DNA of 64,000 bases from Gordionus sp. m RMFG-2023 (taxonomy: Eukaryota; Nematomorpha; Gordioida; Chordodea; Parachordodidae). Below are positions 22,201 through 37,200 of this stretch, one piece after another (position 1 is the first letter of the stretch; every line of letters starts with the position of its first letter). The stretch spans positions 90,464,805 to 90,528,804 of the forward strand of contig NC_088775.1 in the NCBI RefSeq assembly GCF_954871325.1, given 5' to 3'. The notes under the pieces were generated by a model. That model was not told the origin of the DNA. It saw only the letters and a list, made by a program, of their open reading frames with translations, and searched no databases. The translations under genes were made by a program, and so were the position numbers.

Positions 22201-25200
22201 TTTAAGGACTTTTTAGAAGTCCGGTGATTTTTTTAAAAAAAATTATGAAAGAAAGAAAGAAAGAATGGAAGGATTAAAGAAAGAGATGAGGGATTTTTGT
22301 GACAACGTATAAAGTTAATCGAGGTGAAACAAATTGAATTTCACCAGCTAACTTAGCTGAGGTTTTGACTACCACTCATAAGGTAATATAACATTAGATA
22401 CCACAATCTGAGCGAAATGTATATACCTTTCAGATTAGTGGATTTTGTTTCAAGCAGGGATGTGAACCCTTCAACAAAAAAAAAGGGTCTGGGTTCGGGT
22501 CCTGTAATAAATTTTTAAAGGACCCGGGTCCAGGGTTCGGGTCGGGTCCAGGGAACATAAAAATAATGACTCAAAATAAGACTTTTTTTTCATTCATTTT
22601 TATTATACTTCAATATATATACACATTCATAATTAAAAATGAAATAATTTAAATTTTAAATATTTTATTCAATCGAACGATCATAATATCTTCTAAAATA
22701 TCATCCTTGAGATTTCCACGTAAATTAGACAATATGTATTTCAAGGAAGAAAATCCACGTTCTACGCTGACCTAAAATAGATAGTTATCTTTATAATATA
22801 TAAATTATTGTACCTGTGTCGCCGGTACAGCCATGACGAATCTAGACAAGGTATACAATTCAGGATATATTAGAGAATTTTCCTCCTAGAATGTTAAAAT
22901 ATTTTTATCCCTATTAATTCTCTTAACTTCTGAGAATTTTTCAATTAAAGATACAATCGATATTTTTTTCACCTTTCTATCTGATCCTGATGATAATTTC
23001 ATTTTTTTTTCTCTCGAGATCGTCAATATTACTATCATCATTACTATCGCTACAACCATTAGATGTTGAAGCCTCCAATATATTGTTAATAATAGAGTTA
23101 TGGTTATGACATAAATCGTCGAGATGGTCTATTGCCATTTGCTTTTGCTCAATACTTAATAGAACTTGATATCGAGGATCTAAATATATTGAGGCATACA
23201 CAACACTATTTTTTAAATATTGTTGCTCTCGTATTTTCATGTTTTCTAATATTTCGTATGAAAAGGAACTTGTAAATTTTTCTAATTCTAATCGACATCT
23301 CACCCATATGCCATAAAAATCGGATAAACACAACTGTTCTGACTGCAATCGTAATGTAGTAATTTTCAAAGGAACCAACACCCTAGTAAGGTCTTTGATT
23401 TGATTCCAATCATCCTCTGACAAAATGATTTCACATGATCCTATAATAAAATCATCACAGAAATCTTTTAAACTTATTAATCGCTCTAGCATCATACAGA
23501 TAGAGGACCAACGGGTTGTGCAATCTAATATTGCCATTTACCTTTTCATGGATTTTAATATTCGTACAATTGTAGGAGTTCTTAAATATTTAGCAACATC
23601 CCTTGCTTTGTCAATTATAGTTTTAAAGATATTATTTTTGAGGGAATCATTAATAGCTAATTGTAGTGTGTGGGCTGCACATCTGATACAGTATATCTTC
23701 GTGGAAAAATCTTTTATTATCTCCGGTATGTCAAATTCACTTATGTCCTCAAAATTATTATCATCATTATTTATATCTATATCATCCATTTCATCCAATG
23801 AACATTCATTTAATAATTTAATAGATTTGACTAGATTAGCACCATTATCCGTAGTAATGGTATAAACGTTTCTTAAAGGAATATGGAATTTATTTAAAGT
23901 TTCTATTATCATTCTTTTTATATTTTCAGAAGTTGAACTTTCTTTAATCTCCTTCATTGCTAAATTACTTAAGATTATATTATTTCCTTTAATATATTGT
24001 ATATTTATTCCTAAAATATTTCTCCCTAATCTTTGGGCGGAATCTTTTTTTAATGAAATTAATTTGTTTTTTGTTCCTTTTATAATTTTTGCTTGTATTT
24101 TTTTCGATTCATCAACCACTAAGTCCTTAATTTTAAAACGGTTAATTGATGTTCCAATTGCCTTACTAATAGGATCAATAATTATTTTTAAACCAGAATC
24201 CTCAATAATATTGAAAGGTCTTCCATTTATTGTAACAAGCTCAACTAAAGCATTCATCAAATTCTCCTCAGACATTTGAATATATGAATGCTTTTTTTTA
24301 GGCAAAAAGCATATTAATAAATTTACATAATAAAATATTATTACTTACACTAGAAAATAATTTATGGTATCAGTCTCTAAATAAAATGAAATAAAGTCCA
24401 GGAAGAAAATCAAAAGAAAAGCGCGAATATAAAATAAATGATTCCACGAAGGTCCGGGTTCAGCCAGAATACGAGGGGTCAGGGTCCGGGTTCACATCCC
24501 TGGTTTCAAGCATATGAGACCTAGATTGGAAAACGAAATAATAAATTTTTTGCAATACCTAACTATACATATATACTCCAGATATCAAACCCTGTTAACT
24601 ATCGTTGAGCTTGGGAAGGGGTGCCAAAGCTCGTTAAATTTAATTACGTGGAGGGGGGGGGCAAAAGTTATTACATTATTATAAATCAATGGAGCCATCG
24701 ATTTCGTCTACAATTGATCCATCTGCTGATAAATACGAAGATTTCCAAAATGTTGCTTATAGGGAAAAAAAAATAAATAAAATTAAAGAGAACTCGAAGG
24801 TGACTAGAACCCCAATCACGATATCTTCCCAAAATATTATCAATCCATACTTCCACGTAAACCCCTGCATTCACACTTTAGCACGAATTCGTGGTGGGTG
24901 ACCAAGTATATAAGGAATACACAAAAAAATTCAGCATACTTTGTATTACTTTGCCCGCGAATTTAAGGGGGCGAAGAATTATAAAAATAAAGCGTAATTT
25001 GTATAATTCGCGTTACTATATTTGCGTTTTCAAGGATGAAAAATGCACCTAACCTAATAATTAAATTAAGTTTAATATATATATATATATCCTTAACCAT
25101 AACATATATATATATATGTATTAAACTTAATTTAATTATTAGGTTAGATGATTGACGTATATAATATAATTATATTGCTGGAACATCTGGAAGCAATTTT

Positions 25201-28200
25201 CTCCAAATGTAGATATAATCGTGAGTAAATTCCAAAATTATCAACTTCACTCCAAAGGAGTCAAAAAAAAAATTTTCATCCTTTTTTTAAGTGTGCGAAA
25301 AATTTGTAAAAGAATAAAAATGATTGGAATACTTGTTTTGTACTTTAATTTTATAAAATAATTCCAATTTAAATTATAATAATAATATATATATAACACA
25401 ACAAAGGAGTTGGTTTTCAGATGATCACTGTCATGCATCTCCCTAATCCATAGTGATTGTCAGTGTCTCGATTTCCCTACATTCCTATATCATATAATAA
25501 TTGTCATAAGATGTATATAATCTTCTAATCTACTTTTAAACATTATTTGCTCGACATTGGATATTATAATATCTACTAGTTGATAACCCGCGCCAAAGAA
25601 TGACGGGAATACTTGAACTTTTATTATGAAATTTTTTAAAAATAATTTCAGTTGATTATTTATTCATTTTTTATTAAATTAAGCCTAAAATATATGAATT
25701 TGTAATCAAAAATGTAAGGGGAGGATATTGATAAATGGGCACTGTATGTCATTTCCAGAGTTCACATATTGTTGTCGAGATAAAAAATTTTATACTGACA
25801 TATTTTGGGATGGTAATATGAGATAAATGTTTATTATTCAATTGGCTAAATATAATTTAAATTTATTATATTAAATCTAAATTGTGATAAAGTATACTCA
25901 GGATTAGTGACTTATAGGTTAATTTTCTGGCACGAATACTTTAGTGGGTATTTGAGCAATTTAAATCCAATAAATACGAAGTCAAATGTACCGTAAAATT
26001 TGTGACGTTGCATTTTAGGTGATTTTTTTTTATTTCGTCATGTTTAGTCGTAGCAGAATCTACATTTTAAAACTATATTAGCACAGGCATACTACCCTTT
26101 GTATACATATTTAAAAATATACTTAACTGATTTGAGTCAAGTACAAATTTCAACATTTATGTGAGCATTATATTTTAGTAAGTAGATATGAATTGTTAGG
26201 AATAACATATCTATTATCTACCGGTTTATTTGACATTAAAATTGTAGCTAAATTTATTTCTTTCATATAAAGGATACCCGTCAATTGGATTTTTGAAAAT
26301 CCTTAGGGAAACTTTTTTATAATGCACGGAGATTGAGGATTTAAAATGCCACAGGATCCATGCGTCATACAGCATGTAACAATATAAAATAATCTTGATT
26401 CTGTAACATTATTAGGTATTTCAGCACATGCATATTTATCTTTTTCCTCGGAGGGGGGGACCGCTATTTTATTGTCCTTACTCAATATAAGTAACAATTG
26501 GGCATGAGGTAGGCCTCTCTTTTGAAATTCTATTGTATACACATAAGCTATACATTTTCCAAATTTCTTTTACAGTTAAGGATATCTGATAGAAATGTGG
26601 TTAATTTAATTTTTAAAACTCTGCAAATTATATCTGGCCTATAAGCGGGTGTTTGACCGGCAAAAAGATTATCGCTTATTTCAGACCAAGTAGGATTGCA
26701 GGTAAAAGTTATGAATAAATCAGGTTTACCATATTTTAAAACGATAGTCATGGCATCATGATATCGTTCTTGCATATTCCTGGGAGATCCCTGAAAATGA
26801 AGAAGGTAGAATAAATGGGCGACCTATTGGAGATTCTTTTGAAGTGGAAAACGTAGATCCTAAGTAATCCATTAATACTGAATATTCTTTTACACGAAGC
26901 TTATTTTGATTAAATGTTATACAATTGGTAATATTAGCCTCATGTTATAATTGTAAATATGAATCAACTATATATTGTTGCGTTAGTCGCTCCACATTTA
27001 AGAAGAGGGTTAAAAATATTTTGGCGTATATGGCTAAACGGGCAATCTTAAATTGTAGTTTAGAAATTTAAGATCTAGACGAATGTTCAAAACCTTCAAC
27101 GATCTACCTTCTTCATTTCAGGGGTCTCTCAGGAATGTGCAGGAACGATATCACGATGATATGACTATCGTTTTAAAATGTGGCAATCCTGATTTATTCA
27201 TAACTTTTACCTGCAATCCTAATTGGTCTGAAATAAGCGATAATCTTTTTTCCGGTCAAACACTTGCCGATAGGCCAGATATAATTTGTCGAGTTTTTTA
27301 AATTAAACTAAATGCATTTCTATTGCATATCTTTAATAATAAAATATTTGGGAAATGTTTAGCCTGTCTGTACACAATAGAATTTTGAAAAAAGAGACCT
27401 ACCCCATGCCCATTTGTTACTTATATTGAGTAAGGACAATAAAATGGCGACATCCGAGGAAATAGATTAATACGCATGTGCTGAAATACCTAATAAAGTT
27501 ACAGAATCAAAATTAGTTAATATTGTTACACTCTGTATGACGCATGGACCCTGTGGCGTTATAAATCCTCAATATCCGTGCATGGATAAAAAAGGCATGT
27601 GTGCAAAAAATTTCCCTAAGGATATTTAAAAAAGGCATGTGTGCAAAAAATTTCCCTAAGGATATTTAAAAAATTCACCAAATCTAACATTGACCGGTAC
27701 CCTTTATATAGAAGAAATTTAGCTACAATTTTAATATCAAATAAACCGGTAGATAACAGATATGTTATTCCTTACAATTCATATCCACTTACTAAAATAT
27801 AATGCTCATATAAATGTTGAAATTTGTACTTCACTTAAATCAGTTAAGTATATTTTTAAATATGTATACAAACTTTTTTTTGGGACAAATAAATCACGAG
27901 TTCTTCACGTGATATATAAAATCAGGTGACTATTTATAAATACGATAAATATTACAATAATGATACAACATGCTATTTATTTTTTTTTTTTTCCGTTTTA
28001 AAAATTAAAATCCATAAAATAATTGTGAAAATAATAGAGTTTAACCAATGACATTCCAGTTAAAAATTTCCACGTTTTATATTAAATCTTTTAATTACAT
28101 AAAAACAAAGATAAAATCTTATTACCTTTTATAATGCAATCAATGACTTATAATAATACTTAGACTGACGTTGCGTTCTTGATAATGCATTTAAAAGCGT

Positions 28201-31200
28201 CATTTGATAGCAAATCAGCTGGACCCGCCATTTTGGTAACCTGTATAGTAATTATTTCTCATGTTAAAATAAATTGATAACTTGCTTCCTTATTATCGGG
28301 AGGATCAAGCATTAATAAAATTTGCGTTCAGACATAGGAATAAATTTGGCCTCTCGTTTAAATTTTTTAATGATGATATTGGGAAGTAAAATGGCTTCCC
28401 CAGCTGTTTTTTCATTGAATGCGCATTTTTAATAAATGCATCGTCAGTCTAGGTATTATTATTATTATTATATGTAATTGAATGCAGTAAATATAAAATG
28501 TGAAAATTAAAGAATAATATCAAATACGGATATATAATTATTTGATCAATTAACAAATATTAATATCGTCAAAATAGTTATATTCATAATAAGTTACGAA
28601 AAACAAATGATTAGTTATAGTAAGCCTTGAGTTAAGAGTTATTACATTTAGTCTAGAGAAAGAAAAAAAAACTATCCTACAGATGTAGATTTAAAAATAA
28701 TCTTGATTGACATTTCGCCATCTATATACTTCTTAAACATGGTATTATATTTTATTTTTTTTAAAAAATAAAACTATCAGCTGTTCTCTCAAAGTGGTAT
28801 ATATATATTTTTTTATTATAAAAATAGGCTTTTGTCATATGTCATTCTATAGCTGGAGGCACCGGCTCTGGGATGGGATCCTATTTCATGGAGACCTTGA
28901 ATGACAGGTATCGAATATATTTATATATTTTTTTAAAAAATTATTATTGTTATGAGAAGCAAAGTTCTACATTTTCGTCCCTCGATTATTGCGTCCGGTT
29001 AAATGAAGGGTAACCAGGACCGGTTCGGACCGGACCAATTTGGTCCAACTAAACCGATTTGAATACGACCGTCTTTTTTATTGTGGAGCGGTTTCCTTGA
29101 CTAAGCCAGATTAGCCGAGAACTCTAAGCGAAACCAATTTGGTCTTAATCAAACTCAAAACTGTTTCACCACAATTTTATATTAGACAACCTAAAAATTT
29201 ACCCTGAATTCGAGGCAGTTTGAAAGGATAGGGGAGGTGCTTAATAGGGACTTGTTCTATTTCTCACTCATTTTATCAGGCCAGCAATTAATTTTAAAAT
29301 TAATGATGCGCCATCCAGCAAGGTTGAGCAAGAATATAAGATTAGTATATTTTTTTTATAAAAAAATTGGTATATACCCGTAACCTTTTTATATTTCACT
29401 TTCGAATAGAGGTCTACGTTGGGCGGATTTCCGCCCGATACCTCCCGCCTACGCCCTCTTATACTTTGAATGGGCGTGGTCGGTTTTTTTTTTAAAAATA
29501 TTTTCAACAAGGAGCGGAAGTGTAATGGGCAGGCGTGGGCGGAATAAATTTTTGATATTTTTTTGGCGCGAAATGAGCTGAACAGACTTCAATTTAATAA
29601 AAAATAAGTAGGATAAATGGGCTAACGGGTAAATTTAATGTGCGGGTTAAATAATTTACAAAACAACGAGTTGGCGGGCTTTTTGGCTAAATAAATCCGC
29701 CAATTGCAGACCTCTAATCTCGAATACTTTTATCAAAATTAAATATACAAAAAAAAATTGATCAAAGGATCAAGTGTTTGTTACTATATTCTTAAGCTGC
29801 CATTTTGTATTCGTGGATTCTCTCAAAAAAACCGTTATTTAAAGTCTATTTTTTAGGGAATGTTTTTGTATAAAAAAAATATATAGAGAGGCGGAGGTGT
29901 AACACCGGTTAACCCCTCACCCCCTTAATTCAGTTTAGACCTTAAAAAAATATGAATAAAATGATGATTTTTTTTTCCCCAGATTTCCCAAGAAAATTTT
30001 ACAAACTTACTCCGTTTTCCCCAATCAAGAGGAGATTAGCGACGTTGTCGTTCAACCTTATAATTCTATCTTAACCTTAAAAAGGTTGACGGAAAACGCG
30101 GATGCCGTGGTATTATTATTGAATATAATAAATCTTCTAAAATTAAAAGTCTTGTTCATTAAAGGTGTGTATAATATATACAAGTCAGCTGTAATCATTT
30201 TCATTGGTTCTAGACAGACGCCATTGAAAGGTATTTTGTTTTGAGTGTCTTTTCGCATTTCGTCAAAAACGTCTTTTTATGAAGGAAATAATGGGTCCTT
30301 TGGGCATCTATTAGCGGAACCTCGAGGCCTAGGCGATATTTTTCTGGAATAAAATATTGAGTTATTAGTTTTTTTAAATTGCCGCTCAACCCCAGACTTT
30401 TATCAACACTAGACACGACCCTCAAAGCTCAACAAAATGATTACCCGCTATTTTACAACTTTAACTCATAATTAGTGTTGTTAAAAAGCTGAGTTTTATC
30501 GGCTTCGACCTCGAGGTCGTAGCCAAAAAATTTGCTCAGGCTCAAGCCCGCTCATTGAGTTGGCTTGCTCGAGTCGTCTCAGGAGTTGGCTCAAGCCGAA
30601 ATTTATTTATTTGTGATTAGTGTTGTTAAACGGCTGATCCAAACCCGCTTCTTGGCTTGTTAGTGTTGTTAAACGGCTGAGCCAAGACGGATTTTTGGCT
30701 GCCATGCCGGCTTATCCCTAAACTCAATCAGAATTTTGAATCGAAAATTTGACTCAGGCTCAAGAGTTGACTCAACGCCTGACTTTTAAGCCAATAATTA
30801 ATTTATTTGTGATTAGTGTTGTTAAACGGTTGAGACCCAAGCTGGATTCTTGGCTTATTAGTGTTGTTAAACGGTTTAGCCGTAATTTGAAGCCTTTCAT
30901 TGATTTTAAATTAGTGATGTAATAATATAACTGTAAGGTATTGAATGTTTTTCCTAGGACGCTTGCAATTTATTTTACTATCTCTCAGCCAATATTTTCT
31001 TTAGAAATAAAATATTATGTAAAAAAAAATAATAGCATAATTTAGGATTTGATATAGAAAACTGTTTTAATAAACAAATTTTCTTTTATATATAAAATAT
31101 CAAACTGATAAATTTTATTTTGATATTTTACACTCATCTTACATGATTAAAATAAAAAATTGTATTTATAAATCTTGGTATATTAAGCTTTTTAGACCAT

Positions 31201-34200
31201 GTATCTATCTACTAGATAAATATGAAAAGTATCATAACAACTCTGGTCTATCAGGATATATAGGTTGTAATTTACTTTATTATTAGCATTATTTTTTTTA
31301 AAGTTATTAAATGAATATTATGAAGATAAAATTGCATGAAGGTTAATTTATATAATGAAATATTTTATTTTTAATAGTATCATAAGATTTTAATAAAAAC
31401 CTAATTAATGATTAAACATATATTCAATTAATTCCCATTAATTGGCCCTACTTTGTTTGAGAATGTTGATAAATTCCTCAACATCTATAAAAATTTTTAA
31501 CAATTGTTTGATTAATAACCTTTCATTTCATTACAATAAAAAATACCCAATTATCCTCTTATATAAGGTAATTATAATATGTAACATTAATACAAATAGT
31601 GTATTTTTTTTCCTTAATGTATGCACAGGCACACTCTACCTACGTAATAATTACACAAATTTATACAAAATAGATTAACATTTTTTATAAAATAATCATT
31701 CCTTAAATAAAATTCTTTATAAAAAATTCTCTATAAAATCATTCTCTGTAAAATAAATCTCTATAAACGACATTCTTCTATAATTGTTTTCTCTGTAAAA
31801 GTGGTATCGGGCCCATCCGTTTGACTTTGTTTTGTCATTATACCATTTCATGTCAATTTTTAGAAAAATTTCATCTAATTTTCAATACAAAGGTAAATAA
31901 TAAATATTCACATATATATTTTATATAATTTTCAAAACTTCCAATGATATAAAATTTTCAATACAAAAAGGTAAATATTTTGATTACAACTTATTTTGTT
32001 ACACTTTTGAAAAATTTGATATAATTTTCAATACAAAGGTAAATAATAAATATTTACATATATATTTTATATAATTTTCAAAGCTTCCAAAAATTTGATA
32101 TAAAATTTTCAATATAAAAAGGTAAATATTTTGATTACAACTTATTTTGTTACACTTTTCTTTAAATTAGGTAGCATAGTCATTTACTCCACTCTGTAAA
32201 TGCCTTCCTCATATAGAAGGTCAAAATATTATAAAAACAAAATATATTTTAACTGTAATTCACCCACCTGCAATGGAAAAGGTTATACAGTAAATAACCT
32301 ATTTACTTTGACCACAGCATGCAATGGTAAATTATTTAATATACAATATGTGATTTATTGTTTTCTAGATGTTTGCAAATATTTGACTGCAAGAAGAGAA
32401 AGTATTTTACAAAATAACATAAAATATGATACTTTAAATTTTTTTAAAATAATTAATCAAAATTTTGTTAATATATTATCTTTTAAATTTTTTTAAAAAT
32501 AGTTCATCTAAATTATGATATAATATTATCCTTTAACTTTATTATTTATAACAATTTTTTTTAAATAAATTTTTCCTTAAGTATCTGATCTGGCAATCAG
32601 GCTGGTGATGGAGACAGAAATATGGTGATATCTGGGGTCTTTTTGGAAGAAAATCAAGAACCCTTTTCTTCCAATTTCAATCAAGTGCAAGAGGCTGGGG
32701 AGAGTGTTGGAGGAAGTATTTTTACAAAATAACATAAAATATTATACTTTAAATTTTTTTAAAATAATTAATCAAAATTTGGATATATTATCTTTTAAAT
32801 TTTATTAAAAATAGTTCATCTAAATTGTGATATAATATTATCCTTTAACTTTATTATAAATAACAAATTTTTTTAAAATAAATTTTTCCTTAAGTATCTA
32901 GCAATCAGGCTGGTGATGGAGACAGAAATGTGGTGATATCTGGGGTCTTTTTGGAAGAAGTTCAAGATCTTTTAACTCAAATCATAGAACTACCTCTACA
33001 TTTCCCATTCTTAGATGAAAGTTTTATAGATGAAGAAGATATAGTAGATACCTCCATTGCAGCTAATAGCTCTGATACTTTTCCAGTATTAGTTAATAGC
33101 ATTCAATCTTCATTCTTAAATATCGAACAACCATATAATTTTATTCTTTCCCAAAAAAATCGTAATTTATTATATTCCAATAAATATTTATATATACATT
33201 ATAAATTTGGGTTTTTATTTAAATGTAGACTAAAGCATTGTACCGCTAGAGGTACTTTGTTAAATAGGAAGTTTACATTAACCAATTTTCACATATATTT
33301 AAATTTTGCGTTTGGGTTAATCCAAGTATTTTTAAAATATGTAAAAAGATCTCTTATGGGATCTAAATAAAAGGCCTCTACCTCACTATTTAATTCAGAC
33401 AATACCAATGATATGTCCGTTTCAGTTAAAAAGGGTATCGCCATGAGTCTGCAATAAAATCTCTTAAAATTAGGATTAAGCCGACTAAATGCTGTCAATC
33501 TATTACCCTGTATACGTGTTAAAATACATTGGCAATAATGAAAGTAGCATCCGTTGACAGAAATGGTTGGAAACATTTCTTCGAGAGCTCTAAGTGCTCC
33601 CATTTCAAAATCTATAAGTGTTTAAGGAGGAGAAAATATAAAACCTATAGATAGGCAATAATTTTTTAAAAGATCCTACATTTTTAAATATGTTTCTTTG
33701 TTTTGGCAACAATATATATGCACAAGGAATTATTGTATGATCAATCATTATATGAATAGTGTATAATTGCTTAAATAATAATGGACACGAAGAAAATGTA
33801 CCGTCCATCAAAATTTGGTCAGCATTACAGAGGCATTCAAGTAATTCATGTGTAGAAAATATTAATAATTCATTATTTTCATTACAAATTAAAAATGTTT
33901 TATTATTGTTGTATAATCGCCGTCTAATTGGATATCAGAATTTATAAGAGGTAAAGGAGGTCTCAATGATTTAATAACACGATTCATAATACTTTTCACA
34001 GATAGAAATGTTGGTAGAGCATTAGGATGGAGTTGAACGAGTGGATCCATTTTTCTAATACGCATAACTTGATTATATGTTTTACGTTTGCTTTGATAGG
34101 TGTATGCTCGACATTGTTCTTTAAGTTTATTCATAGTTACTCAAATTGCATAATGCGCTTCCTCAGATTCATCAGAATGGTTGTGAAAATTGGTTAATGT

Positions 34201-37200
34201 AAACTTCCTATTTAACAAAGTACCTCTAGCGGTACAATGCTTTAGTCTACATTTAAATAAAAACCCATTATAATGTATACATAAATATTTATTGGAATAT
34301 AATAAATTACGATTTTTTTGGGAAAGAATAAAATTATATGGTTGTTCGATATGTAAGAATGAAGATTGAATGCTATTAACTATTACTGGAAAAGTATCAG
34401 AGCTATTAGCTGCAATGGAGGTATCTACTACATCTTCTTCATCTATAAAACTTTCATCTAAGAATGGGAAATGTAGAGGTAGTTCTATGATTTGAGTTAA
34501 AGGATCTTGAACTTCTTCCAAAAAGACCCCAGATATCACCACATTTCTGTCTCCATCACCAGCCAGATTGCCAGATACTTAAGGAAAAATTTATTTAAAA
34601 AAAATTTGTTATTTATAATAAAGTTAAAGGATAATATTATATCACAATTTAGATGAACTATTTTAATAAAATTTAAAAGATAATATATTAACAAAATTTT
34701 GATTAATTATTTTAAAAAAATTTAAAGTATAATATTTTGTAAAATACCTCCAACACTCTCCCCAGCCTCTTGCACTTGATTGAGATTGGAAGAAACGGGT
34801 CCTTGATCTTCTTCCCAAAAAGACCTCAGATATCACCACATTTCTGTCTCCATCACCAGCCTGATTGCCAGATACTTAAGGAAAAATTTATTTTAAAAAA
34901 ATTTGTTATTTATAATAAAGTTAAAGGATAATATTATATCACAATTTAGATGAACTATTTTTAATAAAATTTAAAAGATAATATATTAACAAAATTTTGA
35001 TTAATTATTTTTAAAAAATTTAAAGTATAATATTTTATGTTATTTTCTAAAATACTTCCTCCAACACTCTCCCCAGCCTCTTGTACTTGATTGAAATTGG
35101 AAGAAACGGGTTCTTGATCTTCTTCCAAAAAGACCCCAGATATCACCACATTTCTGTCTCCATCACCAGCCTGATTGCCAGATACCTAAGGAAAAATTTA
35201 TTTTAAAAAAATTTGTTATTTATAATAAAGTTAAAGGATAATATTATATCACAATTTAGATGAACTATTTTTAATAAAATTTAAAAGATAATATATTAAC
35301 AAAATTTTGATTAATTATTTTAAAAAAATTTAAAGTTTCATATTTTATGTTATTTTGTAAAATACTTTCTCTTCTTGCAGTCAAATATTTGCAAACATCT
35401 AGAAAACAATAAATCACATATTGTATATTAAATAATTTACCATTGCATGCTGTGGTCAAAGTAAATAGGTTATTTACTGTATAACCTTTTTCATTGCAGG
35501 TGGGTGAATTACAGTTAAAATATATTTTGTTTTTATAATATTTTGACCTTCTATATGAGGAAGGTATCATTTACAGAGTGGAGTAAATGAATATGCTACC
35601 TAATTTAAAGAAAAGTGTAACAAAATAAGTTGTAATCATAATATTTACATTTTTGTATTGAAAATTTTATATCAAATTTTTCAAAAGTATAACAAAATAA
35701 GTTTTAATCAAAATATTTACCTTCTTGTATTGAAAATTTTATATCATTGGAAGCTTTGAAAATTATATAAAATATATATGTGAATATTTATTATTTACCT
35801 TTGTATTGAAAATTGTTGTAATCAAAATATTTACCTTTTTATATTGAAAATTTTATATCATTGGAAGCTTAGAAAATTATATTAAATATATATGTGAATA
35901 TTTATTATTTACCTTTGTATTGAAAATTAGATGAAATTTTTCGAAAAATTGACGCGAAATGGTATAATGACAAAACAAAGTCAAACAGATGGGCCCCGAT
36001 ACCACTTTTACAGAGAAAACAATTATAGATTATGTCGTTTATAGAGATTTATTTTACAGAGAATGATTTTATATAGAATTTTTTATAAAGAATTTTATTT
36101 AAGGAATGATTATTTTATAAAAAATGTTAATCTATTTTGTATAAATTTGTGTAATTATTACGTAGGTAGAGTGTGCCTGTGCATACATTAAGGAAAAAAA
36201 TACACTATTTGTATTAATGTTACATATTATAATTACCTTATATAAGAGGATAATTGGGTATTTTTTATTGTAATGAAATGAAAGGTTATTAATCAAACAA
36301 TTGTTAAAAATTTTTATAGATGTTGAGGAATTTATCAACATTCTCAAACAAAGTAGGGCCAATTAATGGGAATTAATTGAATATATGTTTAATCATTAAT
36401 TAGGTTTTTATTAAAATCTTATGATACTATTAAAAATAAAATATTTCATTATATAAATTAACCTTCATGCAATTTTATCTTCATAATATTCATTTAATAA
36501 CTTTAAAAAAAATTAATGCTAATAATAAAGTAAATTACAACCTATATATCCTGATACACCAGAGTTGTTATGATACTTTTCATATTTATCTAGATAGATA
36601 CATTGTCTAAAAAGCTTAATATACCAAGATTTATAAATACAATTTTTTATTTTAGTAAGATGAGTGTAAAAAATATCAAAATAAAATTTATCAGTTTGAT
36701 ATTTTATATATAAAAGAAAATTTGTTTATTAAAACAGTTTTCTATATCAAATCCTAAATTATGCTATTATTTTTTTTTTACATAATATTTTATTTCTAAA
36801 GATAATATTGGCTGAGAGATAGTAAAATAAATTGCAAGGGTCCTAGGAAAAACATTTAATACCTTACAGTTATATTATTACATCACTGATTTAAAATCAA
36901 TGAAAGGCTTCAAATTACGGCTAAACCGTTTAACAACACTAATCACAAATATTAATTATTGGCTTAAAAGTGTTAAAAAATTTAAACAATGGGCGACGGT
37001 TTAAGGAAATTTAAAATTTTTGTTCAAAAACATACTAAAAAAAATAATTGTTTTCATGATCTATAACAATATTTCTTTTTTTTATTGTGTAATCGTCATA
37101 TTTTTTTAAATACCATTATTTGCATAAGAATTATTTATATTTTATGTATAATTGTTAAATAATTTAAATTTTCATTATAATAAATTTTTATATATTTAAA

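Larger units (their letters stand above)
30773..36979 (-). mobile_element. FLYWCH-type Mutator-like element with long inverted arms
   Basis: Left arm (about 30773-33293) and right arm (about 34183-36979) are inverted copies; only 0.9 kb between them is single-copy. The arms carry the N-terminal zinc-finger exons of the transposase; the spacer carries the start of the catalytic domain on the minus strand. So both ends of the element are 5-prime ends, and the 3-prime half of the transposase is missing. It lies in gamma-tubulin intron 7. A 9-bp target duplication typical of Mutator was not found, in part because other repeats sit at the tips. Confidence 0.78.

Noticed and set aside
24689-24901. 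70-residue frame beginning [15 protein letters not shown]
   Set aside because: Looks protein-like at its start but has no splice partner or homology that I recognise and lies within the gamma-tubulin intron.
31442-31678. 78-residue frame and its mirror at 36132-36362
   Set aside because: Mirror copies follow from the Mutator-like arms; no recognisable domain, and the two copies differ by an indel that changes the frame.
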